Shown: positions 9,252-17,691 of the stretch, piece after piece
Layout of the letters: every line of letters starts with the position of its first letter
How positions within the stretch are numbered: the first letter of the stretch is position 1
The notes under the pieces: model-generated
The model's database searches: none
Told to the model about the DNA's origin: nothing
The model's input: the letters and a program-made list of their open reading frames with translations, nothing else
Assembly (NCBI GenBank): GCA_020629635.1
Contig: JAHDCX010000002.1
Span: 221,726 to 285,725 of the forward strand
Direction of reading: 5' to 3'
DNA: 64,000 nt
DNA from: Acidimicrobiales bacterium
GTDB taxonomy: Bacteria > Actinomycetota > Acidimicrobiia > Acidimicrobiales > SHLQ01
Position numbers and translations under genes: made by a program

Positions 9252-10691
9252 ATGGCCCGCGCCAAAAAACCCGCAACCACCTCGCTCGCATCCGACCCGG
9301 TGCACGTGCTGTTCGCCTCGGCCGAGGCGGCTCCGGTGGCCCGCGTCGGCGGTCTCGCCGAGGCTTCGGCAGGGCTGATCCGATCGCTTCGGACGCGCGA
9401 CGACGTTCGCCTCGATGTCGTGCTCCCCGACTACGGCGACGTCGTCTTGGACGACGAGTCGACGTCCACGTTGCCGGGCGTGTCGTGGACCGGTCCGTTG
9501 ACGGTCCGAACGGGCCAGGCGGACCAGCTTGGCCGGGTGTCGCTGATCGGCTGGGAAGCAATGCATCGGCCGCATCCCTACGTCGACGAGACCGGACTGG
9601 GGTGGGAGGACAACGCCGATCGCTTCTTCGGCTTCTCGGCCGGCGTCGCCCAACTCGCCGAAGCGCTCGATCCCCACGTGGTCCACTGCAACGACTGGCA
9701 CACGGCGATGACCCTGGCGTGGAGCGAGCGACCCTCGGTCTACACGATCCACACGCTCGGCTACCAGGGTCAGGCCGACATCGGCTGGCTTCGGGAGATC
9801 ACCACCGACCGGGCATCCGCGTTCGATCGCTGGGGAGAACTGAACCCTGCTGCGGGTGCGATACGACTCGCCGACCGGGTGATCGCGGTCAGTCCGAACT
9901 ACGCGCAGGAGATCCTCGACCCGGCCCGGTCGGCGGGCCTTCACGGCGTCCTGTCGGGACGTGGCGAGGACCTTGTGGGGATTCGCAACGGCATCGACGT
10001 CTCGCTTTGGAATCCCGCCGACGACCCCCATCTGCACGTCGGCTACGGACCCACCTCCCTCGCCGACAAAGCGGAGGCCAAGCACGAGTTGTGCGCCGAG
10101 CTCGGCTGGGAGGACGTGGAGTCGCCCGTCATCGGCGTGGTCACCCGTCTCGTCGAACAAAAAGGGCTCGACCTGTTGCTCGGGCTGATTCCGTATCTCG
10201 ACCGGGCTGGGGCTCGGATCGCGCTGCTGGGATCGGGGGAGGAGCGGCTGTCACTCTGGGCCCGGGACCTGTCGACCCGATCGCCGGAGCAGCTCGCGTT
10301 CGTCGAGGGTTACGACGTCGCGCTCGCCCATCGGATCTTCGCTGGCGCCGACCTCTTCGCCATGCCGAGCCGCTTCGAACCGTGCGGCCTCGCCCAGATG
10401 CAGTCGATGGCCTACGGAACGATCCCGGTGGTCACCCCCGTCGGTGGTCTGGTCGACACCGTCATCGACGCCGACGCTGACCCCGATGCGGGCAACGGTT
10501 TCGTGGCCGTCACCGTGGACGGCGTCGGCATGCTCGACGCGATCCACCGTGCGCTGCGAGCGTGGCACGACACGCGTCGGCGGGCTCGCCTGCAGAAGCG
10601 AGGGATGAAGACGGATTGGTCGTGGGATCAGCCCACCGAGCAGCACGTCGAGATCTATCGGAGCGTTCGTTCAGATTCGGCCGTCGAGTAG
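9252..10691 (+). CDS. glgA: Glycogen synthase, GT5 family
   Basis: This 479-residue protein has the GT-B fold signatures of GlgA. The donor-binding loop near residue 31 is RVGGLAE in place of the usual KTGGLAD. HCNDWHTAM follows in the N-terminal domain, and PSRFEPCGLAQMQSMAYGTIPVV near 372-394 carries the E-x7-E motif. The length equals classical GlgA. It would extend alpha-1,4-glucan from ADP- or UDP-glucose in the cytoplasm. No glgC, glgB or glgP is next to it. Its last 21 bases overlap the convergent GT2 gene. The changed donor loop is the one reason to allow another sugar nucleotide. Confidence 0.9.
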   Translation: MARAKKPATTSLASDPVHVLFASAEAAPVARVGGLAEASAGLIRSLRTRDDVRLDVVLPDYGDVVLDDESTSTLPGVSWTGPLTVRTGQADQLGRVSLIGWEAMHRPHPYVDETGLGWEDNADRFFGFSAGVAQLAEALDPHVVHCNDWHTAMTLAWSERPSVYTIHTLGYQGQADIGWLREITTDRASAFDRWGELNPAAGAIRLADRVIAVSPNYAQEILDPARSAGLHGVLSGRGEDLVGIRNGIDVSLWNPADDPHLHVGYGPTSLADKAEAKHELCAELGWEDVESPVIGVVTRLVEQKGLDLLLGLIPYLDRAGARIALLGSGEERLSLWARDLSTRSPEQLAFVEGYDVALAHRIFAGADLFAMPSRFEPCGLAQMQSMAYGTIPVVTPVGGLVDTVIDADADPDAGNGFVAVTVDGVGMLDAIHRALRAWHDTRRRARLQKRGMKTDWSWDQPTEQHVEIYRSVRSDSAVE

Positions 10692-12962
10692 CTCGTCGCC
10701 GCGCGGCGCATCCGGGTCTGACCACGGCGGGACGAGCCGTGGCTCTCGAGCGGTGGTGAAACTGTCTCGATCGAGGGCGAGGTTGGGCGAATAGGCCGGA
10801 TCATCGCCGAGCACGGGAGCCCAGCGTTCGAGGCAGCGGTCGACCTCGGCGTTGAATCGAGCGACCTTTGCGGGGTCGTCCTCGCTGCCGCGGCTCACGC
10901 TTTCGTGGTGATACAGCAGTGCGTGTGGTGTCCACAGGATCCGCTGCCCGAGTTCGTGGCGCACCCGCAGGCAGTAGTCGATGTCGTTGAACGCGACGGC
11001 GAGCTCCTCGTCGAGTCCACCGAGCTGATCCCAGGTGTCGCGTCGGGTCAAGAGGCAGGCGCCCGTGACCGCGCCGACTTCGTGGGTCATGGTGAGCCGC
11101 GAGAAGTAGCCGTACTCGTCTCGTCCGAGCAGATGGTGGCCGTGCCCCGCGAAGCCGCCAAGACCGAGGACGACTCCTGCGTGCTGGATCGTGTCGTCGG
11201 GGTAGAGGAGCTTCGCACCGACGGCACCGATTCCGGGTTGCCCGATCCAGCGAACCATCTCGGTCAACCAGCGAGGGTCGATGACTTCGGTGTCGTTGTT
11301 CAACAGCAGCAGAAGATCGCCGTGCGCCGCGGCCGCGCCGGTGTTGTTGATTGTCGAGTAGTTGAACGCGCCGGGCGCACGGATCACGCGGTGATCGAGG
11401 CCGTTGTCGAACGCGTCGAACCACTCCAGCGTCTCGGGGTTCTCCGAGTCGTTATCGATGATGAGGATCTCGAACGCCGGCCACGTGGTGCGGAGAACGC
11501 TCTCGACGCATTGTTGGACGAGATCCAGTCGGTCGCGGGTTGGGATCAGGATCGACACCATCGGGACGTCGTCGAGCGGGGGAGTGCATCGATACGTCGT
11601 CGGAGCCGCGGCGACGTCGATCTCCCATCCCGGGCCGAGTCGATCTCGGAGCGCCTCGATCGACGCTGTCTCGGTGTAGGTCTTCTCCCCCGGAGCGAGC
11701 GCGGTCGACCCCGCGGTGGCCCGCCAGTGGTAGAGCACGTGCGGGACGTGCACGATCCGGTCGGCGTCCACGAGCGCGGTGACCCGCAGGAGGAGATCGT
11801 GGTCCTGCGAGCCGTCGGTGCCGGGGCGCATCCGTCCGACGTCGTCGACGAGTCGTCGACGAATCGCCGTCAGGTGGGAGCAATAGTTCTGGCCCAAGAG
11901 CAGCTCGGGGTTCCACGACGGCTTGAAGTGCGGGTCGAAGTGCCGTCCGAGGGCATCGACCTTGTCCTCGTCGGTGTAGAGGACGTCGGCATCGGGCGCG
12001 TCGAGCGCAAGGAGCGCCAGAGCATGGGGTGCGAGCAGGTCGTCGTGATCCATGAACGCCACCCACTCGCCGCTCGCGAGTTCGAGGGCGTCATTGGTGG
12101 CCGCAACGATGTGTCCGTTGGTGGGCCGGCGTCGGACGATGACGCGCGGATCTCGCGCCGCCGCGTCGAGAACGGCGTGCACCGCCGGATCCTCCGACCC
12201 ATCATCGACGATGCAGAGCTGCCAGCGACCGTGGATCTGGGTCTGAACCGACTCGATCGCCTCCTGAAGTCCGGTCGGTTCTGGATCGTGGACCGGCATC
12301 ACGATCGAGAACGACGGTCCTCCGCCCGGGAGCGCGTCGAGGGCCGCTCGGAGTCGAGCGATGTCCTCGTCGTAGAGGATCGCGTTGCGGGCCCGCCACG
12401 TCGGGTAGTCCACGGCATCGCCAGCCCGCCGCTGCTGAAGGTGGTCGTAGGCCACCGCGATCTCTTCGATCGCCGCACGCGCCCCCCGGGCGTTCGTTGC
12501 TCCTCGGAGCCGGCCGAGCAGATCCCGTCCGTCGGTGGTGCCGCCAACGCTCGACGCGGCGACATCCGCTGCCATCATCGACGCCGCGATCGCCTGCGGA
12601 AGAGGCCGGAGATTGATCGCCTCGCATCGGACGGTTCCTGACCATGGCGACAGTTCGACTTCGATCCGTGCGGTTCCCTCAGGGACGTGCACGACCCGCG
12701 CCCGGCGGCCGCCGATCCGCGGAAGGCTGCGGCGGCTCAGCGCCGTCGATCCCGATTCCGGCAGAAACCGTACGGCGACGGCGTCATCGCCTCCCGAGTC
12801 GGCCGGCTCCACCTCGACGGGCCGGAGGTCCAGGTGCACGAGATACCAGCCCGATTCGGGGGCGGGTCCGACGACCGCCAGCATGGGCCGCCCGCCGGTG
12901 ATCCGCCAGACCGCCGGCGTTTCGGGCACGACATCGCGCCGACCCTCCAACACGAACTGCAC
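10671..12962 (-). CDS. Two-domain GT2 glycosyltransferase
   Basis: This 763-residue protein has an N-terminal beta-rich region (about 1-125, possibly carbohydrate-binding) and a helical linker. Two GT2 domains follow. The first begins near 217 (SIVMPVHD; later MDHDD and a DxD-like LYTDED) and the second near 470 (SILIPTRDR; LLLLNNDTE; GLDEELAVAFNDIDYCLR). This layout matches large O-antigen or rhamnan-type glycosyltransferases that add sugars in alternation. It is divergent from the HtrA gene across about 215 bases and convergent with glgA. It probably acts on the glycan begun by the sugar transferase at 4.5 kb, but the sugars are not predictable. Confidence 0.88.
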   Translation of the reverse strand: MQFVLEGRRDVVPETPAVWRITGGRPMLAVVGPAPESGWYLVHLDLRPVEVEPADSGGDDAVAVRFLPESGSTALSRRSLPRIGGRRARVVHVPEGTARIEVELSPWSGTVRCEAINLRPLPQAIAASMMAADVAASSVGGTTDGRDLLGRLRGATNARGARAAIEEIAVAYDHLQQRRAGDAVDYPTWRARNAILYDEDIARLRAALDALPGGGPSFSIVMPVHDPEPTGLQEAIESVQTQIHGRWQLCIVDDGSEDPAVHAVLDAAARDPRVIVRRRPTNGHIVAATNDALELASGEWVAFMDHDDLLAPHALALLALDAPDADVLYTDEDKVDALGRHFDPHFKPSWNPELLLGQNYCSHLTAIRRRLVDDVGRMRPGTDGSQDHDLLLRVTALVDADRIVHVPHVLYHWRATAGSTALAPGEKTYTETASIEALRDRLGPGWEIDVAAAPTTYRCTPPLDDVPMVSILIPTRDRLDLVQQCVESVLRTTWPAFEILIIDNDSENPETLEWFDAFDNGLDHRVIRAPGAFNYSTINNTGAAAAHGDLLLLLNNDTEVIDPRWLTEMVRWIGQPGIGAVGAKLLYPDDTIQHAGVVLGLGGFAGHGHHLLGRDEYGYFSRLTMTHEVGAVTGACLLTRRDTWDQLGGLDEELAVAFNDIDYCLRVRHELGQRILWTPHALLYHHESVSRGSEDDPAKVARFNAEVDRCLERWAPVLGDDPAYSPNLALDRDSFTTAREPRLVPPWSDPDAPRGDELLDGRI

Positions 12963-13176
12963 GATTCGATCGTACGCGGTCCTTCAGGACACGGCTGCGT
13001 CCGCCGACGATGCCCAAGACGAAGTCACTATGGAGGACACGGGAATCCGTCACCATCTCGCCCGGTTCTCCAAACCACTTCACATCACTCTCACCCCGCC
13101 CTTACGAATCGGCGCAATACTCACGACCAGTCACCACTCGGTGGCATCGGAGGGACGGACGAGGAAGGAACCCCCC

Positions 13177-14733
13177 ATGTGGGACAAGCCCACCGAATCG
13201 GATGACATCGCCGGACCCGGACCGAGCGCGTCGCCCGAGAACCCATTCGAGGTGCCGTCGGCGCCTGCACCCGCGCCGGTCGCCCGGCCGGCTGCACCGA
13301 CCTTTCCGGCAGCGGCGGAGCCCGCGCCGGACCCGACCGAACGCCTCTCGATCGCCCGTCCCGCACCGGCGCCGCCAGCGGCCCCGGAAACGACGCCGAT
13401 CACACGGGCGATGCCGGCTCCACGGACATCGCCGCAGTCGCAGCCCGCGCCATCGCCGTCACCCTTTGCCCTGCGGACCGAGGCGCCCCGGCTTCCCCCG
13501 GCGCTGCCCTCCTCGGTCGTCGCCCCGCCGGCCACGAAGCCGTTGCTGAGTCCACCATCGGCTTCGCCGACTCCGGCCGGTGATCGGCGCCCGACGCCGT
13601 CACTCACCGGGCCTGCCTCTGCGACGGCTGCCTCGACACCTCCGGAACCGGCCAAACGACCCCGTCGGTGGCCATGGCTGATGCTTGCGCTCGCGACGGT
13701 TGCGGCATCGGGGTTGACGGCCTGGCTGGTGGCCACCAACGTCCAGAACGATGGAGCCGGCGAGGTCGCTGCGGTCACGGTGGACGATCCGACCTCGGCT
13801 GCCGCCCCGCAAACGGCAGAGATCACCTCGGACTCGGTTGCGAGCGCCCCTGTGGACACCGCGTTGTCGGCCGAGATCTTCGAGAACGAACCCTTTGCGG
13901 TCGCTGCTGCCAAGATCCGGCCCTCGGTCGTGCAGTTGCAGCTCGCCAACGGCCTCGGCACCGGGGTCATCATCGATGCAGACGGCACAATTCTCACCGC
14001 GGCGCATGTCGTGGGGAACGCGTCAGATGTCCGGGTCACCTTCTTTGACGGGTCATCGGTGGACGGCGTGGTCGTCGGCACCCACGAGCCGACCGACGTT
14101 GCCGTCGTCCGGGTCGATCCGGGCGGCCGCCAGCTCGTTCCCGCACCGCTCGCAGACGGCGACAACGTGCAGGTGGGCCAGTTCGCCGTGGCTGTCGGCT
14201 CCCCGTTCGGCTTCGACCAGACGGTCACGGCGGGGATCATCAGTGCCGTCGATCGTGTGGTCAACACGGTCTCGATGGTGCAGACCGACGCTCCGATCAA
14301 CCCCGGCAACTCGGGTGGGCCCCTCATCAACCTGCAGGGTGAGGTCGTCGGAATCAACGATCTGATCTTCACCGAAGACGGCGACAGCTCCGGCGTCGGC
14401 TTCGCCATCTCGATCGATCTGGCGATGATCGTCGCCGACCAGCTGATCAGCGGCGAAGACGTGCAACTCGCCCGGCTTGGAGTCGAGACCACGCAGCCGT
14501 CCAACGGCTCGGCAGGAGCACAGATCTCCCAGGTCTTCGCCAACACCGCAGCCGAATCATCGGGTCTCGAGGTCGGCGACATCGTCACGAGCGTGAACGG
14601 TGACGCCACTCGAGGCTCCGGCGAGTTGCGGGCGCAGGTGATCGACAATCCGCCGGGTACGCCGCTCACCCTGACCGTCGTTCGTGACGGTCAGCCGATC
14701 AGCATCGACGTCACGCTCGGCGCCACCGGCTGA
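13177..14733 (+). CDS. HtrA/DegP-type membrane-anchored serine protease
   Basis: This 518-residue protein has a long Pro/Ala-rich cytoplasmic N-terminus (1-160), one membrane helix (about 166-186) and a trypsin-like domain with His277 (TAAHVV), Asp307 (TDVAVV) and Ser379 (NPGNSGGPL). One PDZ domain follows (about 425-515). The protease therefore faces the outside and likely handles misfolded envelope proteins. ATG at 13177 has GAGGAAGG ten bases upstream. The Pro-rich cytoplasmic tail resembles that of mycobacterial and other actinobacterial HtrA homologues. The paralogue class (HtrA, PepD or similar) cannot be fixed from sequence alone. Confidence 0.93.
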   Translation: MWDKPTESDDIAGPGPSASPENPFEVPSAPAPAPVARPAAPTFPAAAEPAPDPTERLSIARPAPAPPAAPETTPITRAMPAPRTSPQSQPAPSPSPFALRTEAPRLPPALPSSVVAPPATKPLLSPPSASPTPAGDRRPTPSLTGPASATAASTPPEPAKRPRRWPWLMLALATVAASGLTAWLVATNVQNDGAGEVAAVTVDDPTSAAAPQTAEITSDSVASAPVDTALSAEIFENEPFAVAAAKIRPSVVQLQLANGLGTGVIIDADGTILTAAHVVGNASDVRVTFFDGSSVDGVVVGTHEPTDVAVVRVDPGGRQLVPAPLADGDNVQVGQFAVAVGSPFGFDQTVTAGIISAVDRVVNTVSMVQTDAPINPGNSGGPLINLQGEVVGINDLIFTEDGDSSGVGFAISIDLAMIVADQLISGEDVQLARLGVETTQPSNGSAGAQISQVFANTAAESSGLEVGDIVTSVNGDATRGSGELRAQVIDNPPGTPLTLTVVRDGQPISIDVTLGATG

Positions 14734-14775
14734 TCGCCGGGTTCTTCTCCGAGAACTCCCCGGAGGTCGGGTCGG

Positions 14776-15744
14776 TCAGGTGATTGGCCCGGTCTTCGCG
14801 AGTTCTTCCAGGCGTGACCAGATCTCGTCGAGCTTGCCGTCGGCGTCCTTCGTCTTCGGCAGCCGATGCTCGGGCCGTCGGCCACGGTCGAGCCAGAAGC
14901 CGCCATTGCCGAGTTCGCTCGTCGGCTCGGTGGCGAGCCACGCCAGGGTGTCGGCCCCTTCCTCGGGCGTACGCAACAATGGCGCCATCACCGTGTCGAA
15001 CGCGGGGAGCGCGTCCGCAACACCTGGAGTCGCTGCCCAGCCGGGATGCATCGTGAAGATCGAGATGCCCTGGGGTTCGAGGATCTCCTGCCAGCGTCGA
15101 CTCGTCACGAGCTGGATGCGCTTCGCCCGGGCGTAGGCCTTCGTGCCGGTGTAGTCCTTCTCGTTCTGGAGGTCGGAGAGCGAGATGCCCTGCGAGTAGA
15201 GACCGCCAGAGGCCATCGTGATGATTCGGGGGTCTGATCCCTTCGCCAGCGATGGCCGAAGCGCCTCGGTGAGCGCAAACGGGCCGACGACATGGGTGGC
15301 AAGGGTGATCTCGATGCCGTCGACGGACTCCTGTCGCTCCTCCAGGAGCGCGCCAGCGTTGTGAACGAGCACGTCGATCGGGGGTCCGGCGAGAAGCCGT
15401 TCGGCAAGCGCCGCCACCGACTCCAAGGACGACATGTCGCCGATTTCGAGCGTCGCCGAGCCCGACGCATCGAGTGCATTGAGCTCGTCGACAGCTGCCT
15501 GGCCGCGTGCCTCGTTGCGGGCCACCACGACGACGTCGGCGCCGGCAACAACCAGGAGCTCAGCTCCGGCGCGACCGAGGCCCGAGTTCGCCCCGGTGAT
15601 CACGATGCGCCGCCCGGAGGCGTCGGCGATCGGGGCCCAATCGAAGAGTCTGCGCCGGACGGCGGGTCCGATGCGGCTGAAGCTCGGCAGCACCAGCGCC
15701 TCCAACGCCGTGTCGGTGACGGAACGAAGCGTGTCGACGACCAT
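14776..15744 (-). CDS. Short-chain dehydrogenase/reductase
   Basis: This 322-residue classical SDR has the cofactor loop TGANSGLG at 50-57, a likely NADP-type R/N after strand 2 (VARNEAR), the HNAG motif near 128, and Ser179 with Tyr204-x3-Lys208 as catalytic residues. An extra N-terminal helix of about 40 residues precedes the Rossmann fold, as in WW-oxidoreductase/retinol-dehydrogenase-like SDRs. ATG at 15744 gives the natural start; the open frame extends upstream only through sequence without coding character. It stands alone between the HtrA gene and rpmB. The substrate is unknown. Confidence 0.9.
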   Translation of the reverse strand: MVVDTLRSVTDTALEALVLPSFSRIGPAVRRRLFDWAPIADASGRRIVITGANSGLGRAGAELLVVAGADVVVVARNEARGQAAVDELNALDASGSATLEIGDMSSLESVAALAERLLAGPPIDVLVHNAGALLEERQESVDGIEITLATHVVGPFALTEALRPSLAKGSDPRIITMASGGLYSQGISLSDLQNEKDYTGTKAYARAKRIQLVTSRRWQEILEPQGISIFTMHPGWAATPGVADALPAFDTVMAPLLRTPEEGADTLAWLATEPTSELGNGGFWLDRGRRPEHRLPKTKDADGKLDEIWSRLEELAKTGPIT

Positions 15745-15878
15745 GCACCCGAGTATCGATGGCGTGCCGCGTGGGCGTCGGCCCCATCGAGCAGATCGCG
15801 CGATGTTTGTTCGTCGATGTGGAGTCCCACGCGACCAGCGGTAGATTGGGATGCTGCTCATCGACGAGGATCGAACCC

Positions 15879-16115
15879 ATGTCACGCGTCTGCCAAGTCA
15901 CCGGAAAGAAGCCGTCGTTCGGTAAGAACGTGTCGCACTCGCACCGTCGCACGAACCGACGCTGGGATCCCAACATTCAGAAGAAGCGGTACTACCTGCC
16001 GTCTGAGAAGAAGTGGATCACCCTCACCGTCTCGACGAAGGGCATCAAGACGATCGACAAGCGCGGCATCGAGAGCGTCGTTGCCGACATGCGTCGGAAG
16101 GGACAGCGGATCTGA
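15879..16115 (+). CDS. rpmB: 50S ribosomal protein L28
   Basis: This 78-residue protein opens with [17 protein letters not shown] and contains [16 protein letters not shown], the L28 signature. It has only Cys5 and lacks the CxxC zinc pairs seen in many actinobacterial L28 proteins, so it is the zinc-free type. ATG is preceded by GAGG. The stop overlaps the ATG of rpmG by one base, so the two are co-translated. In several actinobacteria zinc-free L28/L33 copies are Zur-regulated spares, but no convincing Zur palindrome is visible upstream. Confidence 0.97.
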   Translation: MSRVCQVTGKKPSFGKNVSHSHRRTNRRWDPNIQKKRYYLPSEKKWITLTVSTKGIKTIDKRGIESVVADMRRKGQRI

Positions 16116-16276
16116 TGGCCAGCGACAAGCGCCCAATCATCAAGCTGCGGTCGACTGCCGGTACCGGCTACCAGTACTGGACGACCAAGAACAAGACAAA
16201 CACCCGCGAGCGGATCGAGCTCAAGAAGTACGATCCCGTCGCTCGCAAGCACGTCGTCTTCCGCGAAGAGCGCTGA
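16115..16276 (+). CDS. rpmG: 50S ribosomal protein L33
   Basis: This 53-residue protein is L33, with [18 protein letters not shown] and [12 protein letters not shown] as recognisable blocks. It has no Cys at all, so it is the zinc-independent form. It starts one base inside the end of rpmB. A perfect 8-bp hairpin follows within ten bases of the stop, and the convergent neighbour is an OmpA-family gene. Whether a second zinc-binding L33 exists elsewhere in the genome cannot be seen here. Confidence 0.97.
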   Translation: MASDKRPIIKLRSTAGTGYQYWTTKNKTNTRERIELKKYDPVARKHVVFREER

Positions 16277-16281
16277 TCTCA

Positions 16282-16302
16282 CGGCCGGTCCCAAACCGGC
16301 CG
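16282..16302 (+). terminator. Hairpin after rpmG
   Basis: An 8-bp perfect stem (CGGCCGGT / ACCGGCCG) with a 5-base loop lies directly after rpmG. There is no T-run after it, so it would be a weak intrinsic terminator or an RNA-end protecting hairpin. Confidence 0.5.
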
Positions 16303-16427
16303 CTACCCGCCCCCAAGCCACCTCAGGCCGCAATCTGACGCGTCCTCGCAGCCGCGTTGCTCCCAGCGAAGCTGCAGCACGAGTCGGTTCTCACACCTGA
16401 GTGACGCTGAGGCGACTGGTCGATCGG

Positions 16428-16462
16428 TCAGTCACGTTGGTGTCTGACCCCAACGTGACTGA
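16428..16462. repeat. 13-bp inverted repeat, dispersed hairpin copy 1
   Basis: A perfect 13-bp stem (TCAGTCACGTTGG / CCAACGTGACTGA) encloses the loop TGTCTGACC. It lies between the convergent rpmG and OmpA-family genes. A second, less perfect copy with the same loop and outer stem sits at 30,861-30,891 between another convergent pair. The shared core GGTGTCTGACCCC marks it as a dispersed element, probably a bidirectional terminator or REP-like sequence. Confidence 0.7.
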
Positions 16463-16469
16463 GGGTTTG

Positions 16470-17288
16470 TCAGCCGCTGATCAGGAACTCGATGCGGCGG
16501 TTGAGCGCCTTGCCTTCACGGGTCTCGTTGCTCGCAACCGGGAGGTCGGCCCCGTAGCCGACAGCCTCGAGGCGATCCGGCTCGACCCCGACCGTGACGA
16601 GAGCGGCCTTCACGGCATCGGCTCTCGCCTGCGACAGCAGCGTGTTGGCTTCGGGGTCACCGTCGGAGTCGGTGTGTCCACCGATCTCGATCTCGATCAG
16701 CGGGTTGTCGATGAGCATGGTGCCCACATCGACGATCGTGCTCTGGGACCCCTCGGTCAGGTCCGGACTACCCGTCTCGAACGTGATCGGGTTTCGGGCG
16801 GCGATCGAGGACAGCTGTGCCTGCAAGAGCAGGTCGTTTCGTGAAACCGCCGAACCGCCGACCGGACCAGACGCAACGGTCTCTTCGCCTTCGAACTCGG
16901 GGAACTCCGGCTCACCGACATAGGTGAGGTTGTTGACCACGAAGGCCACGTCGGCGATCGAGTTGGCGACCGCATTCGCAGCGACGACGTCGGCACGGGT
17001 GGGGAGCTCGCCGGTCAGCGTGACGGTCCGCCCATCGCTCGTCACGACGACTTCGCTGTAGCCGGCCCGGGTCAACGCGGGGCTCACGATGGCGGTCAGA
17101 TCGCTTCGGGTCTCATCGGCGGAGACCTCGTCGGTGCTCGCTCCCTGCCCGATCACCCAGAGCAGAACGAGTACGGCAAGTACGACCCCGGCGATGGCGA
17201 TGGTGCCGATCGGGAGGTCGGGCCCCCGCCGGGAGGGACCACTTGTTTGGTAGCGCGGCGAGTATCCGAGAGAAGGGCGGGCGTTCAT
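16470..17288 (-). CDS. BON plus OmpA-family protein
   Basis: This 272-residue protein has a short cytoplasmic N-terminus, one membrane helix (about 28-47), a BON-like domain (about 57-122, with VTLTGELPTRAD) and a C-terminal OmpA/MotB peptidoglycan-binding domain. The last contains IEIGGHTDSDGD, LSQARADAVKAAL and GKALNRRIEFLI. It would be anchored in the cytoplasmic membrane with its domains outside, touching the wall. The architecture recalls mycobacterial ArfA. It ends close to a dispersed hairpin and is divergent from a small membrane protein gene. Confidence 0.88.
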   Translation of the reverse strand: MNARPSLGYSPRYQTSGPSRRGPDLPIGTIAIAGVVLAVLVLLWVIGQGASTDEVSADETRSDLTAIVSPALTRAGYSEVVVTSDGRTVTLTGELPTRADVVAANAVANSIADVAFVVNNLTYVGEPEFPEFEGEETVASGPVGGSAVSRNDLLLQAQLSSIAARNPITFETGSPDLTEGSQSTIVDVGTMLIDNPLIEIEIGGHTDSDGDPEANTLLSQARADAVKAALVTVGVEPDRLEAVGYGADLPVASNETREGKALNRRIEFLISG

Positions 17289-17339
17289 CGTTCGATCAGG
17301 GGTGGCACCAGCGGCTGGGCCGCAGATGAGAGACTGTAA

Positions 17340-17690
17340 ATGATGGCCCAGATCGCACAGTCAGACGAATCGACAGACATCGAAGATCTCGACCCCGAGG
17401 TCCTCGAGGCGCTGCCCGATGACATCCGCCAAGAAATCATCGACGGCGTCCGGGACCAGATCCCCACCGACGTGGTCGAACAGCTCCCCGACTCGGTCGC
17501 AGACAAGGTGCCCGACACCCTCGTCGAGGCCGCGTCGATGAGCCCCGGATTGACCGCAGTCGTCGTGCTGATCGGACTCGCCGCGCTCGGCGGAGCGGTC
17601 TGGGGAGCCATCAAGGGGTTCCTCAAGGTCGCGGTCATCCTCGGCGTCGTCGCCGCCGTCGCCTGGTTTTTCTTTTTCAGCGGTCGCTGA
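17340..17690 (+). CDS. Small two-helix membrane protein, unknown
   Basis: This 116-residue protein has an acidic N-terminal half (about 1-65, runs of Asp/Glu with repeated LPD and IPTDVVEQLPD phrases) and two hydrophobic helices (about 70-88 and 92-112). The start is ATGATG; either codon would do. It is divergent from the OmpA-family gene with about 50 bases between them and converges on the CAP-RTX gene. I do not recognise a family. The acidic domain may be cytoplasmic. Confidence 0.65.
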   Translation: MMAQIAQSDESTDIEDLDPEVLEALPDDIRQEIIDGVRDQIPTDVVEQLPDSVADKVPDTLVEAASMSPGLTAVVVLIGLAALGGAVWGAIKGFLKVAVILGVVAAVAWFFFFSGR

Positions 17691-17691
17691 G

